NCBI GenBank assembly: GCA_002477945.1
Contig: DLLF01000004.1
Location: 1 to 18,402 of the forward strand
DNA from: Bacteroidales bacterium UBA7569
GTDB lineage: Bacteria; Bacteroidota; Bacteroidia; Bacteroidales; Paludibacteraceae
Length of the DNA stretch: 18,402 nt
Direction of reading: 5' to 3'
This document shows positions 1 to 7,395 of this stretch, in pieces. The stretch's first letter is position 1. The number at the start of each line of letters is the position of its first letter. The notes below the pieces were generated by a model, which saw only the letters and a list, made by a program, of their open reading frames with translations, ran no database searches and had not been told where the DNA came from. The translations under genes and the position numbers were made by a program.

Positions 1-326
1 GAGGTGGTCTCGTGGTGCCCTGCGCCGAAGGCACAGTGCGGTGTAATACGTACATCCATAGGCAGTTGCTCTACCTCGTGCTCGGCTTCCCATGTGGCGT
101 TCCAGTCCTGTTCGGGGCAGTCCTCGAAGGACAGGAGCCGGACACCTTCGGTGCCCAGAATCAACGCCTCTACCTCCGCACGACGGGCACGGAGGAGGGC
201 TGTCGGGATATAGGCATTGTCGCCATCAAAAGCGTCAAAGCCCGCGTCACATAACGCCTGCTCAAAGAGGTCCTGTTGCCATGGTTCGGCAAAGGAATAC
301 GCGAGGTGCGCTACGGAATACTGCAT
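1..326 (-). CDS. prmA: Ribosomal protein L11 methyltransferase, N-terminal part
   Basis: PrmA is a cytoplasmic enzyme that methylates ribosomal protein L11 using S-adenosylmethionine. Only the first 108 codons are present; the reading frame runs off the left edge of the window. The start ATG at 326-324 lies 8 bases after the stop of the nitroreductase gene, so the two are probably co-transcribed. Visible signatures are an acidic and tryptophan-containing stretch at about residues 68-80 (EDCPEQDWNATWE) and, at the truncation point, FGAGHHETT (residues 100-108). The latter matches the FGTGxHxTT segment that precedes the SAM-binding fold in PrmA. The methyltransferase domain itself is outside the window, so the catalytic motifs cannot be checked. 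The N-terminal recognition domain is short, as I would expect for Bacteroidota members of the family. Confidence 0.82.
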   Translation of the reverse strand, partial: MQYSVAHLAYSFAEPWQQDLFEQALCDAGFDAFDGDNAYIPTALLRARRAEVEALILGTEGVRLLSFEDCPEQDWNATWEAEHEVEQLPMDVRITPHCAFGAGHHETT

Positions 327-334
327 GGTGGGGG

Positions 335-934
335 TTACCAGCGGTTGTAGTGAATGTTCTCTTCCTTGAACTTGTCTTTTACAGCCGTTTTCTCATTGGG
401 AACGCCCACCGGAACAATGCACATCGGGATGATATGTTCGGGCAGACCCAACATGGCTTGTACCTCAGGGGTGCGCTCGGAACTGGGATAGACCCCCGTC
501 CAGACTGCGCCCAGCCCCATAGCGTGTGCGGCAAGGAGCAGGTTCTCCGTGGCAGCCGATACATCATTTATCCAAAATCCTTGTCCCTCTCCCGGGAGAG
601 CCTTGTTGAGGTCGCCGCACATCACAAAGGCACAGGCTGCGCCATTGCCGCAACGGCTAAAGGGAAAGGCTTCACCCATCTTGCTGAGCAAGGTGTCATC
701 TGTTACTACAACGAATGCCCACGGCTGCTTGTTCATTGCTGACGGAGCTGACATCGCACAGCGAAGGAGGGTGTTAATCTGCTCATCAGTAATCTTTTCA
801 CCCGTGAATTGACGGATAGAGGCACGCGTTTGGATAGCGTTGAGGACAGCCTCCTGCCGAATCTTGTCAGACGTTTCGTTTTTACATCCTGCAAACATAA
901 TTGCAACTACTGATAGTATGATTAGTTTCTTCAT
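335..934 (-). CDS. Nitroreductase-family lipoprotein
   Basis: A 199-residue FMN-dependent nitroreductase-type oxidoreductase. The N-terminus is a lipoprotein signal: MKK, a hydrophobic run, then a lipobox FAGC with the lipidated cysteine at residue 17. The family fold covers about residues 30-199. Recognisable segments are RASIRQF (37-43, the usual N-terminal FMN-contact region), PSAMNKQPW (64-72) and GLGAVWTGVYP (140-150). The C-terminus carries the basic/aromatic tail common in the family. Most nitroreductases are cytoplasmic flavoproteins, so predicted export and membrane anchoring is the odd point. The natural electron acceptor cannot be told from sequence. The gene is first in a leftward pair with prmA and has its own promoter at 970-1001. 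Family assignment is firm; the cell location is inferred from the signal only. Confidence 0.85.
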   Translation of the reverse strand: MKKLIILSVVAIMFAGCKNETSDKIRQEAVLNAIQTRASIRQFTGEKITDEQINTLLRCAMSAPSAMNKQPWAFVVVTDDTLLSKMGEAFPFSRCGNGAACAFVMCGDLNKALPGEGQGFWINDVSAATENLLLAAHAMGLGAVWTGVYPSSERTPEVQAMLGLPEHIIPMCIVPVGVPNEKTAVKDKFKEENIHYNRW

Positions 935-969
935 ATTTCTATCTGTTATACACTTTCTATATAGCCCTG

Positions 970-1001
970 CAAAGTTACAAAAAGAATTGTATTTTCACAA
1001 A
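970..1001 (-). promoter_or_regulatory. Promoter of the nitroreductase-prmA pair
   Basis: Read on the minus strand, a -33 box TTTG (1001-998) and a -7 box TAACTTTG (977-970) are separated by 20 bases. This fits the Bacteroidota consensus TTTG-N19-21-TAnnTTTG. Transcription should begin near 963, giving a leader of about 29 bases before the ATG at 934. It overlaps the folC promoter on the opposite strand. Confidence 0.7.
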
Positions 1002-1017
1002 AATACCTGTATCTTTG
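986..1017 (+). promoter_or_regulatory. Promoter of folC
   Basis: A -33 box ATTG (986-989) and a -7 box TATCTTTG (1010-1017) are separated by 20 bases, matching the Bacteroidota consensus. The predicted transcript starts near 1024, leaving about 17 bases before the ATG at 1041. This rules out any folC start upstream of that ATG. Its span shares 16 bases with the divergent nitroreductase promoter. Confidence 0.7.
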
Positions 1018-1040
1018 TTCGTCCAATAAAGGTATTTCCT

Positions 1041-2285
1041 ATGACATACGAACAAGCCGTCCACTATCTTTATACATCACAGCCTGCATTCCATTTATTG
1101 GGTGCTTCTGCATATAAACCTGGCTTGGAGAATACCTGTCGTCTTATGGCGCACCTCTCCAACCCTCATTTGCTTTTCCCTGCAGTGCACATTGCCGGTA
1201 CAAACGGGAAAGGTTCCACTTCTCATCTTATTGCCGCCGCATTGCAGTCTTCCGCCTATAAGGTCGGGCTATATACATCTCCCCATTTGGTGGATTTCCG
1301 TGAGCGAATCCGTATCTCGGGCGAAATGATTCCTGAACAAGAGGTGATTCGGTTTGTAGAGAATAATCAATCGTTCTTGGAAGAACTAAAGCCCTCTTTC
1401 TTTGAAACGACAATGGCTCTTGCATTTTCTTATTTTGCTGAACAGCAGGTCGATATAGCCGTCATAGAAGTAGGACTTGGCGGACGGTTGGATAGCACTA
1501 ATATCATCACACCCATCCTTTCTGTTATCACAAATATCGGTAAAGATCACACCGAGTTTTTGGGTAATACTCTCTCATCTATTGCAACTGAAAAAGCAGG
1601 GATTATCAAAGAACATATTCCTGTTGTCATTGGAGAAACAAATAAGGAAACTGCCCCTGTCTTTCTTCATAAAGCCGCTGAAACTCACTCCATGATTGTC
1701 TTTGCAGACCAATTACCTCATCGAATCATACCATGTGAACTGACAGGCTGTTATCAGGAAAAAAATATCCAAACGGCACAAGTTGCCTTGAACCTTTTGA
1801 GTCAAACTTCGCCTTTCCGTGTCAGTGAAGACGCTATCACGAATGGTTTTGCCCGTGTGTGCCGTCTGACGGGGCTTCGTGGACGTTGGGAAACGCTTTC
1901 TCATACAAAACCGACAATCATTTGTGATACGGGGCATAACGCCCACGGTATCCGTTATGTTGCATCCCAGTTGAAATCGCTCTTGGATAAATATCACCGG
2001 TTGCATATAGTCTTTGGCATGGTCAATGACAAAGATGTGCAGGATGCTATGGCTCTGTTGCCTTCTGAGGCTGTATTCTATTTTACCCAAGCCCGGACGC
2101 ATCGTGCTGTTCCTGCGGTGGAAATGAAGCACATCGGAGAGTCTCTTTCTCTGTGTGGAGAAGCGTATTCTTCTGTGACTGAGGCTGTCAAAGCCGCAGT
2201 CAATGCTGCTTCGGAAAATGATTTGATATTTATCGGAGGAAGCAATTATGTCGTAGGAGAGGCTCTGCAACTTGCTTACGATTGA
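1041..2285 (+). CDS. folC: Dihydrofolate synthase / folylpolyglutamate synthase
   Basis: FolC is a cytoplasmic ATP-dependent ligase that adds glutamate to dihydropteroate and to folates. The protein is 414 residues. The P-loop GTNGKGST is at residues 53-60, followed by YTSPHLVDFRERI (78-90). Further family signatures are IEVGLGGRLDSTN (142-154), the DHTEFLG segment (169-175), EKAGIIK (184-190) and, in the C-terminal Mur-ligase-like domain, DTGHNAHG (296-303). The reading frame stays open upstream to 840, but the translation there shows no family similarity and lies before the predicted transcription start, so the ATG at 1041 is chosen. The gene appears monocistronic: it faces the end of the leftward aroQ operon. 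Length and motifs look complete, with no sign of damage. Confidence 0.95.
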   Translation: MTYEQAVHYLYTSQPAFHLLGASAYKPGLENTCRLMAHLSNPHLLFPAVHIAGTNGKGSTSHLIAAALQSSAYKVGLYTSPHLVDFRERIRISGEMIPEQEVIRFVENNQSFLEELKPSFFETTMALAFSYFAEQQVDIAVIEVGLGGRLDSTNIITPILSVITNIGKDHTEFLGNTLSSIATEKAGIIKEHIPVVIGETNKETAPVFLHKAAETHSMIVFADQLPHRIIPCELTGCYQEKNIQTAQVALNLLSQTSPFRVSEDAITNGFARVCRLTGLRGRWETLSHTKPTIICDTGHNAHGIRYVASQLKSLLDKYHRLHIVFGMVNDKDVQDAMALLPSEAVFYFTQARTHRAVPAVEMKHIGESLSLCGEAYSSVTEAVKAAVNAASENDLIFIGGSNYVVGEALQLAYD

Positions 2286-2331
2286 AAAAGATAAAACCGG
2301 CTGTCTTTAATATCTTTCCTTGAAGACAACC
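2286..2331 (-). terminator. Probable terminator of the aroQ-porT-lipoprotein operon
   Basis: Arms 2299-2307 (GGCTGTCTT) and 2323-2331 (AAGACAACC) form a 9-bp stem with one mismatch. On the minus strand the stem is followed, after two G residues, by TTTTATCTTTT, a typical intrinsic-terminator tail. It lies 28 bases past the stop of the leftward lipoprotein gene and directly after the folC stop. A second small hairpin (CCTGC, five T, GCAGG at 2331-2345) abuts it. There is no T-run on the plus strand, so its use for folC is doubtful. Confidence 0.5.
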
Positions 2332-2359
2332 CTGCTTTTTGCAGGTAGTCTGTGGTGGC

Positions 2360-3820
2360 TTAATTTTGTCCCTTTTCTATATATTGGTAGCAGCCTAGGT
2401 CGGATCCTTCTTTTGGACGAGGGTTGCCGTCTCTGTCGTAAGGCAATGTGGCAGCCGCCTCGCTCAGCCCCTTTCCTCTTGCAGGTGATACGGAATCCAA
2501 ATGAAAATCGTAGTAGTAATAGTCGTCCAAAGAATAGAATGGACGGACAAAAACGGTGTCTTCTTCTCCGGCGTATATGTTATCTCTGAAGCAGTCTAAG
2601 ACGATACTGTCAGAGCGGAGATAATTTCCTGCAAACTCTCCTCTGTACCGTTGGGGTAGGGAAGTGGCAAGCACTAAATTGTTCTTCCTTATTCCCGTGA
2701 TGATATTATTATACATCTTGCAGACTGTCGGACAATTGTCTTTTGATAGGTCATTGATATATACGGCAGCCACATCCTCCCTCTTGACAGGTTGTATGTT
2801 AATGTCTGTATTTCTGTAATAGGATGCTATCGTGTTGTGTACCAACTGATAGTTTCCACCTGATAAGTGTAGGCAGTATTGGGCGCAATTGCTTATCTCT
2901 GTGTTCTGCAGTGTCGCATTGGTGTTTTGTAGCACTATGCCGTATTGGGAGAAGTTGTGTATTCTTGAGTTGCTTAGTGTTAATTCCGGCATTTTCGTTT
3001 TGTCTGATGAAGAACAATATAGTCCCACCTTGCCGCTTATGATTTCTGTATTATCTAACTGGTGTCGGCTGTTTTCTCCTTTGTCTGTCTGTATCAGGTA
3101 TATCCCGTTCCATTTCCCTGAAACAACGGTATAAGGTACATTTGTGTAAATGTCGTCCAAACGGTCGCCTTGAATGTGGACCGGTTTTTCAAGAGTCCCG
3201 TTGGCTAACAGATTCCCATAAACAACAATGCTTGCGTTGTCATGCATATAAAGAGTTGTTCCCTCTCGCAGCGTGAGTGTGCAAGCCGTATCCACAACCA
3301 GATTGTCGTAAATGAGATAAGGTTTTCCGCCGCCCAATAGCGTATCATGATAAATCGTATATCGGCTCAGACGTTCCACATCCTGCCCGAACGCCTCCAG
3401 TATGATATTTTGAAGACTCCCGTTTGTCTTGAAGCAAATCTCGTCTTCTATAAATACGGGTGTCGCAGAACTTTGCTCTTCTATCCGTGCCTTTACGAAT
3501 ACGAACATACTGTCCCCCCCGCCGAGTCTGATTTGTTGCAATCGCTCTGTCGATGTCTCTCCGTCCACATTCAACCGGAAAAATCGTCCGTCTTTCAATC
3601 TTATTTGGTCTATTATGACGGCTTGTTTCTGAGAATTGTAAACACGGAACTGCAATGTCGGACTGTTCATCTCTGTGAATACGGTGTCAAAGCGCAGAGT
3701 GTCACATGAAAAACGCAATCGCACATTCGGATCTGTATTTGTCTTCTCTTCACAACCTGCCATCGCAAAAAATACAAGGCAGAGTAGGAGAAAGGTGCTA
3801 TGTTGTAATATCCCTCTCAT
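2360..3820 (-). CDS. Parallel beta-helix lipoprotein
   Basis: A 486-residue protein with a lipoprotein signal; the lipobox AMAGC places the lipidated cysteine at residue 23. Residues about 33-147 resemble an immunoglobulin-like beta-sandwich (LRFDTVFTE, FRVYNS and a run of alternating hydrophobics). Residues about 165-410 have the short Asn/Gly-rich turns of a right-handed parallel beta-helix (for example LTLSNSRIHNFSQYGI and LQNTEISNCAQYCLHL). The C-terminus, SPARGKG then YDRDGNPRPKEGSDLGCYQY (461-480), is the closing motif common in Bacteroidota beta-helix proteins. Such folds often bind or cleave polysaccharide, but I see no catalytic motif and assign no activity. The start ATG overlaps the porT stop by four bases (ATGA), so translation is probably coupled to porT. 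A type IX-related or cell-envelope role is only a guess from this context. Confidence 0.8.
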   Translation of the reverse strand: MRGILQHSTFLLLCLVFFAMAGCEEKTNTDPNVRLRFSCDTLRFDTVFTEMNSPTLQFRVYNSQKQAVIIDQIRLKDGRFFRLNVDGETSTERLQQIRLGGGDSMFVFVKARIEEQSSATPVFIEDEICFKTNGSLQNIILEAFGQDVERLSRYTIYHDTLLGGGKPYLIYDNLVVDTACTLTLREGTTLYMHDNASIVVYGNLLANGTLEKPVHIQGDRLDDIYTNVPYTVVSGKWNGIYLIQTDKGENSRHQLDNTEIISGKVGLYCSSSDKTKMPELTLSNSRIHNFSQYGIVLQNTNATLQNTEISNCAQYCLHLSGGNYQLVHNTIASYYRNTDINIQPVKREDVAAVYINDLSKDNCPTVCKMYNNIITGIRKNNLVLATSLPQRYRGEFAGNYLRSDSIVLDCFRDNIYAGEEDTVFVRPFYSLDDYYYYDFHLDSVSPARGKGLSEAAATLPYDRDGNPRPKEGSDLGCYQYIEKGQN

Positions 3821-4509
3821 TCAAAGTTGAATGTAAGCGTAATCTGTCGATTCAGCAACTTGTTCAATGCATTGGCATAAAACGCATCTTGGACAGGTAA
3901 TTCCGTCCGCTTGTCGGCTGGTGTCAGTACATTGTTGAAACCTATTGAATAAGTCAACTGGGGACACAACTTGAACCACGGAAAGTAGAAGTCGCAACCG
4001 AACCCTACTTCCACAAAGTAGTCAAAAGGCTTTTGCAGAATAGGGCGTTTTTTGTCCGTGCCGAAATCAAAACTGACACCTCCTCCGGCAAGCAGATAAG
4101 GACGATAGTTCACCTCTCTCTCGGCGGACCATTTCAGATAGACAGGAACCGATATGGGAAGTGACAACACGTCTGTTTTCAAGTTGTTCACGTTCCCTGA
4201 TTCTGTCTTGTACGTGATCGTTCGCATCCCGAAATGCAAAGTCGGAGTGCAGCGGAAATTCAGATGTCTGCTCAGCCGGACATCGGTGATGAAACCTACC
4301 GAAAAACCGGGCAACATGCTGCTCACTCTGGCATGGTATATATCTTCGTTTTGGGGAACTAAACTTTCTGTCACACTGTAGTGCATAAAGTTCAGACCCA
4401 GCGAAAAACCGAAATGTACGGTCTTGTCGTCTATGTACGGACGATTCTGGGCCATGGCAACCGGCGTAAACAATCCAAATAACAGCAATATGATGCAATG
4501 TCTTCTCAT
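3817..4509 (-). CDS. porT: PorT-like outer-membrane beta-barrel protein
   Basis: A 230-residue protein with a signal peptide (cleavage likely after residue 20, AMA|QN) and a C-terminus ending in the barrel-type strand ITLTFNFE. The pattern HFGFSLGLNFMHY (32-44), PGFSVGF, DVRLSRHLNFRCTPTLHFG, LSLPISVPVYLKWSAERE and NYRPYLLAGGG matches the PorT/SprT family of small outer-membrane barrels. In Porphyromonas gingivalis PorT is needed for type IX secretion. Neighbours are aroQ upstream and a beta-helix lipoprotein downstream, both joined by ATGA overlaps, so all three are read from one mRNA. The alternative reading is a generic porin-family barrel of unknown role. I favour PorT because of the conserved strands, but no identity score could be computed here. 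Confidence 0.75.
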   Translation of the reverse strand: MRRHCIILLLFGLFTPVAMAQNRPYIDDKTVHFGFSLGLNFMHYSVTESLVPQNEDIYHARVSSMLPGFSVGFITDVRLSRHLNFRCTPTLHFGMRTITYKTESGNVNNLKTDVLSLPISVPVYLKWSAEREVNYRPYLLAGGGVSFDFGTDKKRPILQKPFDYFVEVGFGCDFYFPWFKLCPQLTYSIGFNNVLTPADKRTELPVQDAFYANALNKLLNRQITLTFNFE

Positions 4510-4955
4510 TTCCGGTCCGAAAAAAGCAAATAATCTATTCCCATGTCATAGCCCAGCAGCAGGTATCCCGAAAAGGTCGCAGCAACCACATCGCTCAAAT
4601 AGGATATTGCCCGGAATGATTCCCGTTTCCGTGGGTCACTGATATGTACCTCAATCACACGCTTGCTTATGGCCGCCACCGTATCTCTCAGTGCTATGCT
4701 TGTGTGGGTATAGCCGCCTGCGTTAAGTACAATACCTACAACTTCTTCCCTCTCGTCAGTCTGTTGCAGATAATCTATCAAATCCCCTTCGTGGTTGCTT
4801 TGGTAATAATCAATCTCTATGTCCTCGTATTTGCTTCGCAGCATCGGTAGATATTCTTCAAACGGCATCGTTCCGTATATTTCCGGTTCTCTTTTCCCCA
4901 ACAGGTTCAAGTTCGGACCATTCACAATGGCTATATGGAAACGTTTCTCTGACAT
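4506..4955 (-). CDS. aroQ: 3-dehydroquinate dehydratase, type II
   Basis: This small cytoplasmic enzyme converts 3-dehydroquinate to 3-dehydroshikimate in the shikimate pathway. The 149-residue length is normal for type II enzymes. The active-site lid GPNLNLLGKREPEIYG (13-28) has Arg22 and the catalytic Tyr27. Also present are QSNHEGDLID (52-61), NAGGYTHTSIALRD (78-91) and the catalytic-histidine segment EVHIS (102-106, His104), followed by Arg115 in the FR pair. After HIS the usual Asn is Asp107, a mild deviation. It is first in the aroQ-porT-lipoprotein operon: its TGA overlaps the porT ATG by four bases, and a strong promoter lies upstream at 4981-5012. Confidence 0.95.
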   Translation of the reverse strand: MSEKRFHIAIVNGPNLNLLGKREPEIYGTMPFEEYLPMLRSKYEDIEIDYYQSNHEGDLIDYLQQTDEREEVVGIVLNAGGYTHTSIALRDTVAAISKRVIEVHISDPRKRESFRAISYLSDVVAATFSGYLLLGYDMGIDYLLFSDRK

Positions 4956-4980
4956 AATTTCTCGTTATATGCTCAATCGG

Positions 4981-5012
4981 CAAAGTTAAGGATAAATCTT
5001 TATATAGGCAAA
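4981..5012 (-). promoter_or_regulatory. Promoter of the aroQ-porT operon
   Basis: On the minus strand, TTTG (5012-5009) and TAACTTTG (4988-4981) are 20 bases apart, a full match to the Bacteroidota consensus. The start of transcription should be near 4974, about 19 bases before the aroQ ATG at 4955. It shows that aroQ is not dependent on readthrough from rho. Confidence 0.75.
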
Positions 5013-5064
5013 CCATTTTCCCGATTTGGTGTGTTCTTCGTTTTTGGCTGTCCTGCTTTATGCA

Positions 5065-5103
5065 ACAAAGGCAGGTACTCGCTCTCTGCGATCCTGCCTT
5101 TGT
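5065..5103 (-). terminator. Hairpin downstream of rho
   Basis: A perfect 11-bp inverted repeat, ACAAAGGCAGG (5065-5075) and CCTGCCTTTGT (5093-5103), with a smaller inner stem TCGC/GCGA at 5079-5082 and 5088-5091. It begins 19 bases past the rho stop. There is no U-run after it on the minus strand, so it may protect the 3' end or aid termination rather than act as a classic intrinsic terminator. A third, related arm CCTGCTTT at 5052-5059 could pair with 5067-5075 instead. Confidence 0.5.
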
Positions 5104-5121
5104 CTTCTTGTGTGAGTAGGC

Positions 5122-7065
5122 TTATGAATTCATTGAAGCCAAAAACTCCTCGTTGTCTAACGTCCGTTCCATTCTTTCTTTCAGAAACTCCATGGCCTCC
5201 ACGGAATTCATATCCGCTAAGTGCCTGCGCAGTATCCACATTCGTTGCAGCACCTCTTGTGGAAGCAACAGATCGTCTCTTCGTGTGGACGATGCCATGA
5301 TATCTACGGCGGGGAACACGCGTTTGTTGCTCAGTTTGCGGTCTAATTGCAACTCCATGTTGCCCGTACCCTTGAATTCCTCAAAGATAACATCGTCCAT
5401 CTTGCTCCCTGTATCTGTCAATGCGGTGGCTATGATGGTCAGACTGCCGCCGTTCTCGATGTTTCTTGCTGCACCGAAGAAACGTTTGGGTTTGTGCAGG
5501 GCTTGTGCTTCCACACCGCCCGACAGCACCTTGCCGCTGGCAGGAGTCACTGTGTTGTAGGCACGGGCCAGACGGGTGATGGAATCCAGTAGGATAACTA
5601 CGTCATGCCCGCATTCCACTAATCGCTTGGCTTTTTCGTGAACAATGTTTGCCACTTTCACATGGTTCTCCGCTGGTTCGTCAAAGGTTGAGGCTATCAC
5701 TTCCGCTTTTACGCTTCTGGCCATGTCGGTTACTTCCTCCGGACGTTCGTCTATCAAAAGAACTATCATATAAACTTCAGGATGGTTGGCGGCTATGGCA
5801 TTCGCTATGTCTTTCAGCAGCACCGTCTTACCCGTCTTCGGTTGGGCGACAATCAAACCGCGCTGACCCTTGCCTATAGGAGCGAACAGGTCTATGATTC
5901 TGCACGACAACGGATCATTGTGCCCTGTGCAGAGACGAAACTTCTTGTCAGGAAACAGAGGTGTCAGGTGCTCAAAGGCAACTCGGTCTCTCACCTGCTC
6001 AGGAAGACAACCGTTTATCTTCAAAATCTTGTTGATGGGGAAATAACGCTCGCCTTCTCTTGGTGGACGGATGGTGCATTCCACGGTGTCACCGGCTTTC
6101 AGACCGAATGCCTTTATCTGTTGCTGGGAAACGTATATGTCATCAGGGGATGAGATGTAGTTGTAATCCGGAGAACGCAAAAATCCATATCCGTCAGGAA
6201 GTAACTCCAATGTGCCGCAACCCTTTATGTGATCACCGAAATCATAGAGTATCGCACGTTTCTGCTCATGCTGTACATCGCGCGTTTCTTCGCCTCCTGC
6301 CACATTTGCCGCTTTCTCCTCGGTTTGTTTTTTTTCTGTATCCTCCGCTGGTTTTTCTGCAACGGGGTTCCCAATGACCTTTTCCTCGCTCTTGGCACTC
6401 TCCGTAGCAACTTCTTTATCTTCTGTATCAACTGCCTCTTTTGCTTTCTTGCTGCGTTTTTTCTTCTGAATGGTACCCTCTGCTTGACCCTCGCTCTTTG
6501 TCTCGGCAATAGTGCTTTCTTGAGGTACAAGAGCCGTTTCTCCCTTTTTCTCAAGGCTTGTTACAGGTGAACTTGTACCCTCATCTTGCATTTTGGCTTT
6601 TCTGCCTCGCTTCTTGGGCGTGTTGTCATTCGAGTCTTCTGCCTTTTTGCCTTCTGCATAGCCCGATCTTTCGGCTTGTGTCTCCACTGCCTGCTGTGCT
6701 TCGCTCAGTGCCTTCTCTGTGAATAATGGTATCTGGGCTGTGCGATCTTCTTTCTTGTTGTCTGGAGAAGATGATAACGATTCTTGCACTTGCGTATTGG
6801 CTTCTTGTTTGAAGTGGTCCAAATTGATTCGCTCTGCTTTTTTCTGTGTGTGAATACGCTGTTTCTTCCTGCGTTCGGGTTGTTCCCCTCTTGCGTCCAC
6901 TCTTGCTTGCACTTGAAGTGCTTTCTGGTCGGCCTGAGCGTCTAAAATATCGTATATCAGAGATTGTTCTGTGGCATTCCTGCCAACTTTCAGACCGAAA
7001 CTTTTAGCCAAGTCGGTCAATTCATCGAACGAAAGACGTCCGAGTTTGGTTACATCATACACCAT
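5122..7065 (-). CDS. rho: Transcription termination factor Rho with long disordered insert
   Basis: Rho is a hexameric RNA helicase that ends transcription. This protein is 647 residues against 419 in E. coli. Residues 1-45 form the Rho N-terminal helical domain (MVYDVTKLGR, LTDLAKSFGLK). Residues about 50-270 are a charged, low-complexity insert rich in K, E, A, Q and T, with basic patches KKRGRKAK (151-158) and KKKRSKKAK (201-209). The RNA-binding cold-shock-like domain follows (271-345, DGYGFLR). The ATPase core covers 380-647: Walker A QPKTGKT (408-414), Walker B VVILLDSITRLAR (489-501), Q-loop SGKVLSGGVEAQAL (510-523) and R-loop DTGSKMDD (551-558). The ATG at 7065 is chosen over one at 7131 because the extra 22 residues lack similarity and the latter lies upstream of the predicted transcription start. 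Long disordered inserts are known in Bacteroides Rho and reported to drive phase separation. Confidence 0.96.
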   Translation of the reverse strand: MVYDVTKLGRLSFDELTDLAKSFGLKVGRNATEQSLIYDILDAQADQKALQVQARVDARGEQPERRKKQRIHTQKKAERINLDHFKQEANTQVQESLSSSPDNKKEDRTAQIPLFTEKALSEAQQAVETQAERSGYAEGKKAEDSNDNTPKKRGRKAKMQDEGTSSPVTSLEKKGETALVPQESTIAETKSEGQAEGTIQKKKRSKKAKEAVDTEDKEVATESAKSEEKVIGNPVAEKPAEDTEKKQTEEKAANVAGGEETRDVQHEQKRAILYDFGDHIKGCGTLELLPDGYGFLRSPDYNYISSPDDIYVSQQQIKAFGLKAGDTVECTIRPPREGERYFPINKILKINGCLPEQVRDRVAFEHLTPLFPDKKFRLCTGHNDPLSCRIIDLFAPIGKGQRGLIVAQPKTGKTVLLKDIANAIAANHPEVYMIVLLIDERPEEVTDMARSVKAEVIASTFDEPAENHVKVANIVHEKAKRLVECGHDVVILLDSITRLARAYNTVTPASGKVLSGGVEAQALHKPKRFFGAARNIENGGSLTIIATALTDTGSKMDDVIFEEFKGTGNMELQLDRKLSNKRVFPAVDIMASSTRRDDLLLPQEVLQRMWILRRHLADMNSVEAMEFLKERMERTLDNEEFLASMNS

Positions 7066-7128
7066 AAATATCTGTTCTGTTTTCTTTGGAATAATACAAG
7101 AGAGAGAATCCCCCTTGGATTTGTGCGG

Positions 7129-7160
7129 CAAAGATACATTGTTTTTCTCATTCCCACAAG
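7129..7160 (-). promoter_or_regulatory. Promoter of rho
   Basis: On the minus strand, CTTG (7160-7157) and TATCTTTG (7136-7129) are 20 bases apart. The -7 box is perfect and the -33 box is one base off TTTG. Transcription should start near 7122, giving a leader of about 57 bases before the ATG at 7065. The leader holds a purine-poor then AGAGAGA-like region (7100-7107) but no obvious attenuator. Confidence 0.6.
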
Positions 7161-7350
7161 CCTTTGAATAAAACTTTCTTGAATTTCCTTTGTTGTATCC
7201 GTCTTTTTACTTGATTCAGTCTTATTCTTTACATCTGCTCTGCATAGATGTCAGAATTAAATACAAAATTGTGCGCCTCAAGCAAGTAGTGTAATAGGTA
7301 AATCTAATTTGGTCAACAGATTATACATAATAGGGTGATGGCATAATCTT

Positions 7351-7381
7351 AGCCCCTTCTTTGGAGGGGTTGGGGAGGTCT
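7351..7381. repeat. REP-like GC hairpin, copy A
   Basis: Begins AGCCCCTTCTTTGGAGGGG and continues with a G-rich tail TTGGGGAGGTC. The arms CCCCTTC (7353-7359) and GGAGGGG (7363-7369) form a 7-bp stem with one G-T wobble and a TTT loop. Three diverged copies occur at 7517, 7639 and 14381. The same layout, stem then G-rich tail ending AGGTC or AGTC, is what defines the family. The T-rich tract at 7381-7392 could make this copy terminator-like on the plus strand. Confidence 0.6.
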
Positions 7382-7395
7382 TTGCTTTTTTTATA

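Noticed and set aside
840..1040. N-terminal extension of FolC by 67 residues
   Set aside because: It overlaps the nitroreductase gene and both promoters; the folC transcript is predicted to start near 1024.
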